From assembly GCA_947044405.1 (NCBI GenBank), contig CAMRHE010000197.1, forward strand, positions 62,001-126,000: a DNA stretch of 64,000 nucleotides, written 5' to 3'. Shown piece by piece: positions 40,075 through 52,291 of this stretch. Positions within the stretch are counted from its first letter, which is position 1. Every line of letters begins with the position of its first letter. The notes below the pieces were generated by a model. That model was not told where the DNA came from, ran no database searches, and worked only from the letters and a program-made list of their open reading frames with translations. A program made the translations under genes and the position numbers. Source of the DNA: Leptodactylus fallax (taxonomy: Eukaryota > Chordata > Amphibia > Anura > Leptodactylidae).

Positions 40075-43000
40075 GCATTTTCATACAGAGCAGGCTAAAT
40101 TCTAGTGGGCAAAGGGATCTGTTCCTTCTGCTGAAAACTAGCTATCTGTAGCGGGCAAAGGGACCTGGTCCTTGAGCCCACTAGGATTTAGCATTCTCAT
40201 ATAGAGCATGCTAAATTCTAGTGGGCAAAGGGACCTGGTCCTTTAGCCCAAGAAGGTTAGCATTCTCATATAGAGAAGGCTAAATGCTAGTGGACAGAAG
40301 GACCAGGTCCTTTAGCCCACTAGGATTTAGCATTCTCATATAGAGCAGGCTAAATTCTAGTGGGCAAAGGGACCTGGTCCTTCTGCTGAAAACTAGCTAT
40401 CTGTAGTGGGCAAAGGGACCTGGTCCTTTAGCCCACTAGGATTTAGCATTCTCATACAGAGCAGGCTAAATTCTAGTGGGCAAAGGGACCTGGTCCTTCT
40501 GCTGAAAACTAGCTATCTGTAGTGGGCAAAGGGACCTGGTCCTTTAGCCCACTAGGATTTAGTATTCTCATACAGAGCAGGCTAAATTCTAGTGGGCAAA
40601 AGGACCTGGTCCTTTTGCTGAAAACTAGCTATCTGTAGTGGGCAAAGGGACCTGGTCCTTTAGCCCACTAGGATTTAGCATTCTCATACAGAGCAGGCTA
40701 AATTCTAGTGGGCAAAGGGACCTGGTCCTTCTGCTGAAAACTAGCTATCTCTAGTGGGCAAAGGGACCTGGTCCTTTATCCCACTCGGATTTAGCATTCT
40801 CATACAGAGCAGGCTAAATTCTAGTGGGCAAAGGGACCTGGTCCATCTGCTGAAAACTAGCTATCTCTAGTGGGCAAAGGGACCTGGTCCTTTAGCCCAC
40901 TAGGATTGAGCACTCTCATACAGAGCAGGCTAAATTCTAGTGGGCAAAAGGACCTGGTCCTTCTGCTGAAAACTAGCTATCTGTAGTGGGCAAAGGGACC
41001 TGGTCCTTTAGCCCACTAGGATTTAGCATTCTCATACAGAGCAGGCTAAATTCTAGTGGGCAAAAGGACCTGGTCCTTCTGCTGAAAACTAGCTATCTGT
41101 AGTGGGCAAAGGGACCTGGTCCTTTAGCCCACTAGGATTTAGCATTCTCATATAGAGAAGGCTAAATGCTAGTGGACAGAAAGACCAGATCCTTTAGCCC
41201 ACTAGGATTTAGCATTCTCATATAGAGCAGGCTAAATTCTAGTGGGCAAAGGGACCTGGTCCTTCTGCTGAAAACTAGCTATCTGTAGTGGGCAAAGGGA
41301 CCTGGTCCTTTAGCCCACTAGGATTTAGTATTCTCATACAGAGCAGGCTAAATTCTAGTGGGCAAAGGGACCTGGTCCTTCTGCTGAAAACTAGCTATCT
41401 GTAGTGGGCAAAGGGACCTGGTCCTTTAGCCCACTAGGATTTAGCATTCTCATACAGAGCAGGCTAAATTCTAGTGGGCAAAGGGACCTGGTCCTTCTGC
41501 TGAAAACTAGCTATCTCTAGTGGGCAAAGGGACCTGGTCCTTTAGCCCACTAGGATTTAGCATTCTCATATAGAGCAGGCTAAATTCTAGTGGGCAAAGG
41601 GACCTGGTCCTTCTGCTGAAAACTAGCTATCTGTAGTGGGCAAAGGGACCTGGTCCTTTAGCCCACTAGGATTTAGTATTCTCATACAGAGCAGGCTAAA
41701 TTCTAGTGGGCAAAGGGACCTGGTCCTTCTGCTGAAAACTAGTTATCTGTAGTGGGCAAAGGGACCTGGTGCTTTAGCCCACTAGGATTTACTATTCTCA
41801 TACAGAGCAGGCTAAATTCTAGTGGGCAAAAAGACCTGGTCCTTTTGCTGAAAACTAGCTATCTGTAGTGGGCAAAGGGACATGGTCCTTTAGCCCACTA
41901 GGATTTAGCATTCTCATACAGAGCAGGCTAAATTCTAGTGGGCAAAGGGACCTGGTCCTTTTGCTGAAAACTAGCTATCTGTAGTGGGCAAAGGGACCTG
42001 GTCCTTTAGCCCACTAGGATTTAGCATTCTCATACAGAGCAGGCTAAATTCTAGTGGGCAAAGGGACCTGGTCCTTCTGCTGAAAACTAGCTATCTGTAG
42101 TGGGCAAAGGGACCTGGTCCTTTAGCCCAATAGGATTTAGTATTCTCATACAGAGCAGGCTAAATTCTGGTGGGCAAAAGGACCTGGTCCTTTTGCTGAA
42201 AACTAGCTATCTCTAGTGGGCAAAGGGACCTGGTCCTTTAGCCCACTAGGATTTAGCATTCTCATACAGAGCAGGCTAAATTCTAGTGGGCAAAGGGACC
42301 TGGTCCTTCTGCTGAAAACTAGCTATCTCTAGTGGGCAAAGGGACCTGGTCCTTTAGCCCACTAGGATTTAGCATTCTCATACAGAGCAGGCTAAATTCT
42401 AGTGGGCAAAGGGACCTGGTCCTTTTGCTGAAAACTAGCTATCTGTAGTGGGCAAAGGGACCTGGTCCTTTAGCCCACTAGGATTTAGCATTTTCATACA
42501 GAGCAGGCTAAATTCTAGTGGGCAAAGGGATCTGTTCCTTCTGCTGAAAACTAGCTATCTTAGCGGGCAAAGGGACCTGGTCCTTGAGCCCACTAGGATT
42601 TAGCATTCTCATATAGAGCATGCTAAATTCTAGTGGGCAAAGGGACCTGGTCCTTCAGCCCACTAGGATTTAGCATTCTCATATAGAGAAGGCTAAATGC
42701 TAGTGGACAGAAGGACCAGGTCCTTTAGCCCACTAGGATTTAGCATTCTCATATAGAGCAGGCTAAATTCTAGTGGGCAAAGGGACCTGGTCCTTCTGCT
42801 GAAAACTAGCTATCTGTAGTGGGCAAAGGGACCTGGTCCTTTAGCCCACTAGGATTTAGCATTCTCATACAGAGCAGGCTAAATTCTAGTGGGCAAAGGG
42901 ACCTGGTCCTTCTGCTGAAAACTAGCTATCTGTAGTGGGCAAAGGGACCTGGTCCTTTAGCCCACTAGGATTTAGTATTCTCATACAGAGCAGGCTAAAT

Positions 43001-43953
43001 TCTAGTGGGCAAAAGGACCTGGTCCTTTTGCTGAAAACTAGCTATCTGTAGTGGGCAAAGGGACCTGGTCCTTTAGCCCACTAGGATTTAGCATTCTCAT
43101 ACAGAGCAGGCTAAATTCTAGTGGGCAAAGGGACCTGGTCCTTCTGCTGAAAACTAGCTATCTCTAGTGGGCAAAGGGACCTGGTCCTTTATCCCACTCG
43201 GATTTAGCATTCTCATACAGAGCAGGCTAAATTCTAGTGGGCAAAGGGACCTGGTCCATCTGCTGAAAACTAGCTATCTCTAGTGGGCAAAGGGACCTGG
43301 TCCTTTAGCCCACTAGGATTGAGCACTCTCATACAGAGCAGGCTAAATTCTAGTGGGCAAAAGGACCTGGTCCTTCTGCTGAAAACTAGCTATCTGTAGT
43401 GGGCAAAGGGACCTGGTCCTTTAGCCCACTAGGATTTAGCATTCTCATACAGAGCAGGCTAAATTCTAGTGGGCAAAAGGACCTGGTCCTTCTGCTGAAA
43501 ACTAGCTATCTGTAGTGGGCAAAGGGACCTGGTCCTTTAGCCCACTAGGATTTAGCATTCTCATATAGAGAAGGCTAAATGCTAGTGGACAGAAAGACCA
43601 GATCCTTTAGCCCACTAGGATTTAGCATTCTCATATAGAGCAGGCTAAATTCTAGTGGGCAAAGGGACCTGGTCCTTCTGCTGAAAACTAGCTATCTGTA
43701 GTGGGCAAAGGGACCTGGTCCTTTAGCCCACTAGGATTTAGTATTCTCATACAGAGCAGGCTAAATTCTAGTGGGCAAAGGGACCTGGTCCTTCTGCTGA
43801 AAACTAGCTATCTGTAGTGGGCAAAGGAGACCTGGTCCTTTAGCCCACTAGGATTTAGCATTCTCATACAGAGCAGGCTAAATTCTAGTGGGCAAAGGGA
43901 CCTGGTCCTTCTGCTGAAAACTAGCTATCTCTAGTGGGCAAAGGGACCTGGTC
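40075..43953 (-). repeat. 2413-bp higher-order duplication in right arm
   Basis: Three private changes in the right arm repeat exactly 2413 bp apart: tagcattttcatac (40075 and 42488), cccactcgg (40780 and 43193) and gacagaaagacca (aaagacca at 41180 and 43593). This marks a block of at least 1.5 kb copied within the array, approximately 40075-41540 and 42488-43953. A related but altered third block follows from about 45700. The step differs from those of the left arm, so the two arms have been amplified separately since the inversion, or were assembled separately. Confidence 0.75.
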
Positions 43954-45827
43954 CTTTAGCCCACTAGGATTTAGCATTCTCATACAGAGCAGGCTAAATT
44001 CTAGTGGGCAAAGGGACCTGGTCCTTTTGCTGAAAACTAGCTATCTGTAGTGGGCAAAGGGACATGGTCCTTTAGCCCACTAGGATTTAGCATTCTCATA
44101 CAGAGCAGGCTAAATTCTAGTGGGCAAAAGGACCTGGTCCTTCTGCTGAAAACTAGCTATCTGTAGTGGGCAAAGGGACCTGGTCCTTTAGCCCACTAGG
44201 ATTTAGCATTCTCATACAGAGCAGGCTAAATTCTAGTGGGCAAAGGGATCTGTTCCATCTGCTGAAAACTAGCTATCTTAGCGGGCAAAGGGACCTGGTC
44301 CTTTAGCCCACTACATTTTAGCATTCTCATATAGAGCAGGCTAAATTCTAGTGGGCAAAGGGACCTGGTCCTTCTGCTGAAAACTAGCTATCTCTAGTGG
44401 GCAAAGGGACCTGGTCCTTTAGCCCACTAGGATTTAGCATTCTCATATAGAGAAGGCTAAATGCTAGTGGACAGAAGGACCAGGTCCTTTAGCCCACTAG
44501 GATTTAGCATTCTCATATAGAGCAGGCTAAATTCTAGTGGGCAAAGGGACCTGGTCCTTCTGCTGAAAACTAGCTATCTGTAGTGGGCAAAGGGACCTGG
44601 TCCTTTAGCCCACTAGGATTTAGTATTCTCATACAGAGCAGGCTAAATTCTAGTGGGCAAAGGGACCTGGTCCTTCTGCTGAAAACTAGCTATCTGTAGT
44701 GGGCAAAGGGACCTGGTGCTTTAGCCCAATAGGATTTAGTATTCTCATACAGAGCAGGCTAAATTCTAGTGGGCAAAAGGACCTGGTCCTTTTGCTGAAA
44801 ACTAGCTATCTATAGTGGGCAAAGGGACCTGGTCCTTTAGCCCACTAGGATTTAGCATTCTCATACAGAGCAGGCTAAATTCTAGTGGGCAAAGGGACCT
44901 GGTCCTTCTGCTGAAAACTAGTTATCTGTGGTGGGCAAAGGGACCTGGTGCTTTAGCCCACTAGGATTTACTATTCTCATACAGAGCAGGCTAAATTCTA
45001 GTGGGCAAAAAGACCTGGTCCTTTTGCTGAAAACTAGCTATCTGTAGTGGGCAAAGGGACCTGGTCCTTTAGCCCACTAGGATTTAGCATTCTCATACAG
45101 AGCAGGCTAAATTCTAGTGGGCAAAGGGACCTGGTCCTTTTGCTGAAAACTAGCTATCTGTAGTGGGCAAAGGGACCTGGTCCTTTAGCCCACTAGGATT
45201 TAGCATTCTCATACAGAGCAGGCTAAATTCTAGTGGGCAAAGGGACCTGGTCCTTCTGCTGAAAACTAACTATCTGTAGTGGGCAAAGGGACCTGGTCCT
45301 TTAGCCCACTAGGATTTAGTATTCTCATACAGAGCAGGCTAAATTCTGGTGGGCAAAAGGACCTGGTCCTTCTGCTGAAAACTAGCTATCTCTAGTGGGC
45401 AAAGGGACCTGGTCCTTTAGCCCACTAGGATTTAGCATTCTCATACAGAGCAGGCTAAATTCTAGTGGGCAAAGGGACCTGGTCCTTCTGCTGAAAACTA
45501 GCTATCTCTAGTGGGCAAAGGGACCTGGTCCTTTAGCCCACTAGGATTTAGCATTCTCATACAGAGCAGGCTAAATTCTAGTGGGCAAAGGGACCTGGTC
45601 CTTTTGCTGAAAACTAGCTATCTGTAGTGGGCAAAGGGACCTGGTCCTTTAGCCCACTAGGATTTAGCATTCTCATACAGAGCAGGCTAAATTCTAGTGG
45701 GCAAAGGGATCTGTTCCTTCTGCTGAAAACTAGCTATCTTAGCGGGCAAAGGGACCTGGTCCTTGAGCCCACTAGGATTTAGCATTCTCATATAGAGCAT
45801 GCTAAATTCTAGTGGGCAAAGGGACCT

Positions 45828-45875
45828 GGTCCTTCTCTGAACTAGCTCTCTAGTGGGCAAGGGCCGGCCGCCCAC
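45828..45875 (-). other. Degraded GC-rich patch inside satellite
   Basis: Normal cttctgctgaaaactagc is reduced to cttctctgaactagc. The following unit becomes caagggccggccgccc, containing GGCCGGCC, in place of caaagggacctggtc. The only reading frame over 60 codons in the whole satellite runs through this patch, because its stops have been lost. Confidence 0.6.
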
Positions 45876-48800
45876 TAGGATTTAGCATTCTCATATAGAG
45901 AAGGCTAAATGCTAGTGGACAGAAGGACCAGGTCCTTTAGCCCACTAGGATTTAGCATTCTCATATAGAGCAGGCTAAATTCTAGTGGGCAAAGGGACCT
46001 GGTCCTTCTGCTGAAAACTAGCTATCTGTAGTGGGCAAAGGGACCTGGTCCTTTAGCCCACTAGGATTTAGCATTCTCATACAGAGCAGGCTAAATTCTA
46101 GTGGGCAAAGGGACCTGGTCCTTCTGCTGAAAACTAGCTATCTGTAGTGGGCAAAGGGACCTGGTCCTTTAGCCCACTAGGATTTAGTATTCTCATACAG
46201 AGCAGGCTAAATTCTAGTGGGCAAAAGGACCTGGTCCTTTTGCTGAAAACTAGCTATCTGTAGTGGGCAAAGGGACCTGGTCCTTTAGCCCACTAGGATT
46301 TAGCATTCTCATACAGAGCAGGCTAAATTCTAGTGGGCAAAGGGACCTGGTCCTTCTGCTGAAAACTAGCTATCTCTAGTGGGCAAAGGGACCTGGTCCT
46401 TTAGCCCACTAGGATTTAGCATTCTCATACAGAGCAGGCTAAATTCTAGTGGGCAAAGGGACCTGGTCCTTCTGCTGAAAACTAGCTATCTCTAGTGGGC
46501 AAAGGGACCTGGTCCTTTAGCCCACTAGGATTGAGCATTCTCATACAGAGCAGGCTAAATTCTAGTGGGCAAAAGGACCTGGTCCTTCTGCTGAAAACTA
46601 GCTATCTGTAGTGGGCAAAGGGACCTGGTCCTTTAGCCCACTAGGATTTAGCATTCTCATACAGAGCAGGCTAAATTCTAGTGGGCAAAAGGACCTGGTC
46701 CTTCTGCTGAAAACTAGCTATCTGTAGTGGGCAAAGGGACCTGGTCCTTTAGCCCACTAGGATTTAGCATTCTCATATAGAGAAGGCTAAATGCTAGTGG
46801 GCAGAAAGACCAGGTCCTTTAGCCCACTAGGATTTAGCATTCTCATATAGAGCAGGCTAAATTCTAGTGGGCAAAGGGACCTGGTCCTTCTGCTGAAAAC
46901 TAGCTATCTGTAGTGGGCAAAGGGACCTGGTCCTTTAGCCCACTAGGATTTAGTATTCTCATACAGAGCAGGCTAAATTCTAGTGGGCAAAGGGACCTGG
47001 TCCTTCTGCTGAAAACTAGCTATCTGTAGTGGGCAAAGGGACCTGGTCCTTTAGCCCACTAGGATTTAGCATTCTCATACAGAGCAGGCTAAATTCTAGT
47101 GGGCAAAGGGACCTGGTCCTTCTGCTGAAAACTAGCTATCTCTAGTGGGCAAAGGGACCTGGTCCTTTAGCCCACTAGGATTTAGCATTCTCATACAGAG
47201 CAGGCTAAATTCTAGTGGGCAAAGGGACCTGGTCCTTTTGCTGAAAACTAGCTATCTGTAGTGGGCAAAGGGACCTGGTCCTTTAGCCCACTAGGATTTA
47301 GCATTCTCATACAGAGCAGGCTAAATTCTAGTGGGCAAAAGGACCTGGTCCTTCTGCTGAAAACTAGCTATCTGTAGTGGGCAAAGGGACCTGGTCCTTT
47401 AGCCCACTAGGATTTAGCATTCTCATACAGAGCAGGCTAAATTCTAGTGGGCAAAGGGATCTGTTCCATCTTCTGAAAACTAGCTATCTTAGCGGGCAAA
47501 GGGACCTGGTCCTTTAGCCCACTAGGATTTAGCATTCTCATATAGAGCAGGCTAAATTCTAGTGGGCAAAGGGACCTGGTCCTTCTGCTGAAAACTAGCT
47601 ATCTCTAGTGGGCAAAGGGACCTGGTCCTTTAGCCCACTAGGATTTAGCATTCTCATATAGAGAAGGCTAAATGCTAGTGGACAGAAGGACCAGGTCCTT
47701 TAGCCCACTAGGATTTAGCATTCTCATATAGAGCAGGCTAAATTCTAGTGGGCAAAGGGACCTGGTCCTTCTGCTGAAAACTAGCTATCTGTAGTGGGCA
47801 AAGGGACCTGGTCCTTTAGCCCACTAGGATTTAGTATTCTCATACAGAGCAGGCTAAATTCTAGTGGGCAAAGGGACCTGGTCCTTCTGCTGAAAACTAG
47901 CTATCTGTAGTGGGCAAAGGGACCTGGTGCTTTAGCCCAATAGGATTTAGTATTCTCATACAGAGTAGGCTAAATTCTAGTGGGCAAAAGGACCTGGTCC
48001 TTTTGCTGAAAACTAGCTACCTATAGTGGGCAAAGGGACCTGGTCCTTTAGCCCACTAGGATTTAGCATTCTCATACAGAGCAGGCTAAATTCTAGTGGG
48101 CAAAGGGACCTGGTCCTTTTGCTGAAAACTAGCTATCTGTAGTGGGCAAAGGGACCTGGTCCTTTAGCCCACTAGGATTTAGTATTCTCATACAGAGCAG
48201 GCTAAATTCTAGTGGGCAAAAAGACCTGGTCCTTTTGCTGAAAACTAGCTATCTCTAGTGGGCAAAGGGACCTGGTCCTTTAGCCCACTAGGATTTAGCA
48301 TTCTCATACAGAGCAGGCTAAATTCTAGTGGGCAAAAGGACCTGGTCCTTCTGCTGAAAACTAGCTATCTGTAGTCGGCAAAGGGACATGGTCCTTTAGC
48401 CCACTAGGATTTAGCATTCTCATACAGAGCAGGATAAATTCTAGTGGGCAAAAGGACCTGGTCCTTCTGCTGAAAACTAGCTATCTGTAGTGGGCAAAGG
48501 GACCTGGTCCTTTAGCCCACTAGGATTTAGCATTCTCATACAGAGCAGGCTAAATTCTAGTGGGCAAAAGGACCTGGTCCTTTTGCTGAAAACTAGCTAT
48601 CTGTAGTGGGCAAAGGGACATGGTCCTTTAGCCCACTAGGATTTAGCATTCTCATACAGAGCAGGCTAAATTCTAGTGGGCAAAGGGACCTGGTCCTTCT
48701 GCTGAAAACTAGCTATCTGTAGTGGGCAAAGGGACCTGGTCCTTTAGCCCACTAGGATTTAGTATTCTCATACAGAGCAGGCTAAATTCTAGTGGGCCAA

Positions 48801-49265
48801 GGGACCTGGTCCTTCTGCTGAAAACTAGCTATCTCTAGTGGGCAAAGGGACCTGGTGCTTTAGCCCACTAGGATTTAGCATTCTCATACAGAGCAGGCTA
48901 AATTCTAGTGGGCAAAAGGACCTGGTCCTTCTGCTGAAAACTAGCTATCTCTAGTGGGCAAAGGGACCTGGTCCTTTAGCCCACTAGGATTTAGCATTCT
49001 CATACAGAGCAGGCTAAATTCTAGTGGGCAAAGGGATCTGTTCCTTCTGCTGAAAACTAGCTATCTGTAGCGGGCAAAGGGACCTGGTCCTTGAGCCCAC
49101 TAGGATTTAGCATTCTCATATAGAGCACGCTAAATTCTAGTGGGCAAAGGGACCTGGTCCTTCTGCTGAAAACTAGCTATCTCTAGTGGGCAAAGGGACC
49201 TGGTCCTTTAGCCCACTAGGATTTAGCATTCTCATATAGAGCAGGCTAAATGCTAGTGGACAGAA

Positions 49266-49288
49266 GGACCCTCGCGGGGGGGCAGGTC
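49266..49288 (-). other. Foreign G-rich insertion inside satellite
   Basis: The run ccctcgcggggggg interrupts gaaggaccaggtcc of an otherwise ordinary short monomer. No sister monomer contains it. Confidence 0.6.
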
Positions 49289-51705
49289 CTTTAGCCCACT
49301 AGGATTTCGCATTCTCATATAGAGCAGGCTAAATTCTAGTGGGCAAAGGGACCTGGTCCTTCTGCTGAAAACTAGCTATCTGTAGTGGGCAAAGGGACCT
49401 GGTCCTTTAGCCCACTAGGATTTAGTATTCTCATACAGAGCAGGCTAAATTCTAGTGGGCAAAGGGACCTGGTCCTTCTGCTGAAAACTAGCTATCTGTA
49501 GTGGGCAAAGGGACCTGGTGCTTTAGCCCAATAGGATTTAGTATTCTCATACAGAGTAGGCTAAATTCTAGTGGGCAAAAGGACCTGGTCCTTTTGCTGA
49601 AAACTAGCTATCTATAGTGGGCAAAGGGACCTGGTCCTTTAGCCCACTAGGATTTAGCATTCTCATACAGAGCAGGCTAAATTCTAGTGGGCAAAGGGAC
49701 CTGGTCCTTCTGCTGAAAACTAGCTATCTGTAGTGGGCAAAGGGACCTGGTCCTTTAGCCCACTAGGATTTAGCATTCTCATACAGAGCAGGCTAAATTC
49801 TAGTGGGCAAAAGGACCTGGTCCTTCTGCTGAAAACTAGCTATCTGTAGTGGGCAAAGAGACCTGGTCCTTTAGCCCACTAGGATTTAGCATTCTCATAC
49901 AGAGCAGGCTAAATTCTAGTGGGCAAAAGACCTGGTCCTTCTGCTGAAAACTAGCTATCTGTAGTGGGCAAAGGGACCTGGTTCTTTAGCCCACTAGGAT
50001 TTAGCATTCTCATACAGAGCAGGCTAAATTCTAGTGTGCAAAGGGACCTGGTCCTTCTGCTGAAAACTAGCTATCTGTAGTGGGCAAAGGGACCTGGTCC
50101 TTTAGCCCACTAGGATTTAGCATTCTCATACAGAGCAGGCTAAATTCTAGTGGGCAAAAGGACCTGGTCCTTCTGCTGAAAACTAGCTATCTGTAGTGGG
50201 CAAAAGGACCTGGTCCTTTAGCCCACTAGGATTAAGCATTCTCATTCAGAGCAGGCTAAATTCTGGTGGGCAAAGGGACCTGATCCTTTTGCTTAAAACT
50301 AGCTATCTCTAGTGGGCAAAGGGACCTGGTCCTTTAGCCCACTAGGATTTAGCATTCTCATACAGAGCAGGCTAAATTCTAGTGGGCAAAGGGACCTGGT
50401 CCTTCTGCTGAAAACTAGCTATCTGTAGTGGGCAAAGGGACCTGGTCCTTTAGCCCACTAGGATTTAGTATTCTCATACAGTGCAGGCTAAATTCTAGTG
50501 GGCAAAAGGACCTGGTCCTTTTGCTGAAAACTAGCTATCTGTAGTGGGCAAAGGGACCTCGTCCTTTAGCCCACAAGGATTTAGCATTCTTATACAGAGC
50601 AGGCTAAATTCTAGTGGGCAAAAGGACCTGGTCCTTCTGCTGAAAACTAGCTATCTGTAGTGGGCAAAGGGACCTGGTCCTTTAGCCCACTAGGATTTAG
50701 CATTCTCATACAGAGCAGGCTAAATTCTAGTGGGCAAAGGGACCTGGTCCTTTTGCTGAAAACTAGCTATCTGTAGTGGGCAAAGGGACCTGGTCCTTTA
50801 GCCACTAGGATTTAGCATTCTCATATAGAGCAGGCTAAATTCTAGTGGGCAAAGGGACCTGGTCCTTCTGCTGAAAACTAGCTATCTGTAGTGGGCAAAG
50901 GGACCTGGTCCTTTAGCCCACTAGGATTTAGCATTCTCATACAGAGCAGGCTAAATTCTAGTGGGCAAAGGGATCTGGTCCTTCTGCTGAAAACTAGCTA
51001 TCTCTAGCGGGCAAAGGGACCTGGTCCTTTAGCCCACTAGGATTTAGTATTCTCATACAGAGCAGGCTAAATTCTAGTGGGCAAAAGGACCTGGTCCTTT
51101 TGCTGAAAACTAGCTATCTGTAGTGGGCAAAGGGACCTGGTCCTTTAGCCCACTAGGATTTAGCATTCTCATATAGAGCAGGCTAAATTCTAGTGGGCAA
51201 AGGGACCTGGTCCTTCTGCTGAAAACTAGCTATCTGTAGTGGGCAAAGGGACCTGGTCCTTTAGCCCACTAGGATTTAGCATTCTCATACAGAGCAGGCT
51301 AAATTCTAGTGGGCAAAGGGACCTGGTCCTTCTGCTGAAAACTAGCTATCTGTAGTGGGCAAAGGGACCTGGTCCTTTAGCCCACTAGGATTTAGCATTC
51401 TCATACAGAGCAGGCTAAATTCTAGTGGGCAAAAGGACCTGGTCCTTCTGCTGAAAACTAGCTATCTGTAGTGGGCAAAGAGACCTGGTCCTTTAGCCCA
51501 CTAGGATTTAGCATTCTCATACAGAGCAGGCTAAATTCTAGTGGGCAAAGGGACCTGGTCCTTCTGCTGAAAACTAGCTATCTGTAGTGGGCAAAGGGAC
51601 CTTGTCCTTTAGCCCACTAGGATTTAGTATTCTCATACAGAGCAGGCTAAATTACAGTGGGTAAAGGGACCTGGTCCTTCTGCTGAAAACTAGCTATATG
51701 TAGTG

Positions 51706-51905
51706 TACAGTTAGAGATTGCTAGGAGTCCACAGATGATCAGCGTTCACGTGAGCTCTGTTTGATTTCACAGCCCAGCTCATTTATTTGAATGGGACTGA
51801 GCTGCGATCAGGTCACGTGACTTACGTCATAGGGCCTGTAAAATGGAAGCGGTTCCCATAGAGCACAACTGCAGCTTCAAACAGCTAATCAAAGTCCCAC
51901 AGATC
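51706..51905. repeat. Unique junction and anuran dispersed repeat fragment
   Basis: About 60 bases directly after the satellite match nothing I know. From about 51770 the sequence (cccagctcatttatttgaat, gggactgagctgcgatcagg, acagctaatcaaagtccc) resembles a dispersed repeat common in frog genomes, pieces of which also lie near 58900-58990 and 61850-61900. No coding potential. Confidence 0.5.
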
Positions 51906-52115
51906 TTAAAGGGAGTCTATCATTAGAAAATACATTTTGAACTAATGGCATGTTGCAATAGCCATTAAAAAGTTATTCTACTCCTACCTTGCATTCTTTT
52001 GTTCTCCCCGCCGTTTGATAAAAATCAGTTTTTTGCATTATTCAGAATTATTTGAATAATGCAAGAAACGGATTTTTATCAGAAATGTGTTTTTCTAATG
52101 ATAGACTCCCTTTAA
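51906..52115. mobile_element. T2-type MITE (210 bp, TTAA flanked)
   Basis: Both ends are inverted copies: TTAAAGGGAGTCTATCATTA at 51906 and its complement ending in CTCCCTTTAA at 52115, about 25 bp of nearly perfect terminal inverted repeat continuing into gaaaa/ttttc. The terminus fits TTAAAGGRR with a TTAA target duplication, the signature described for T2 MITEs in Xenopus. A nested second inverted repeat (gataaaaatc at about 52016 with gatttttatc near 52080, and gcattattca with tgaataatgc) lies inside. There is no transposase, so it is non-autonomous. The family is inferred from the termini. Confidence 0.8.
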
Positions 52116-52291
52116 AATGATCCGATAAGTCATCAATAAAAAGGACCAAAAACCTGAAAAGCGCTTTGGAATACGTTGGCGCTATCAAATTTAATGTCCC
52201 CCTCACAGGATGTTATGGGGGACCAGTGAAGAGGTCACTATGTGGGGGGACCAGTGAATTGACCATAGAAAAATTTGGCCCAGACAACCCC

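Larger units (their letters stand above)
27559..51705 (-). repeat. Satellite array, right arm, reverse-oriented monomers
   Basis: The same 116-bp satellite as the left arm, but every monomer is reverse-complemented (cagaaggaccagg becomes cctggtccttctg). Diagnostic variants of the left arm reappear in reverse: the gcgtgctc monomer as gagcacgc (28741, 32520, 35934, 37513, 49124), the cccaattgaatt monomer as aattcaattggg (31193, 31968, 35136), and the aaaatgtagtgggc monomer near 500 as gcccactacatttt (28370, 30831, 33380, 38946, 44306). The arms therefore descend from the same higher-order repeat. The array stops at about 51705 within 'tagctatatgtagtg'. The last 1.5 kb hold more private changes (for example ctcattcagagc at 50244 and a 'ttacagtgggtaaag' segment near 51650), as expected at an array edge. 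Confidence 0.96.

Noticed and set aside
45687..45875. 62-codon minus-strand reading frame inside the satellite
   Set aside because: It exists only because the degraded patch at 45828-45875 removes the usual stops. It translates satellite sequence and has no domain.
1..51705. CRISPR array or other bacterial repeat array
   Set aside because: Monomers are contiguous and alike along their whole length, with no unique spacers, and the flank carries vertebrate transposons.
1..51705. Hammerhead ribozyme in the satellite, as in newt satellite 2
   Set aside because: Neither strand of the monomer contains CTGATGA followed by a stem and GAAA. The closest text, ctgaaaact, lacks the core.
1..51705. CENP-B box in the satellite
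   Set aside because: The box needs CG dinucleotides and the standard monomer has none.
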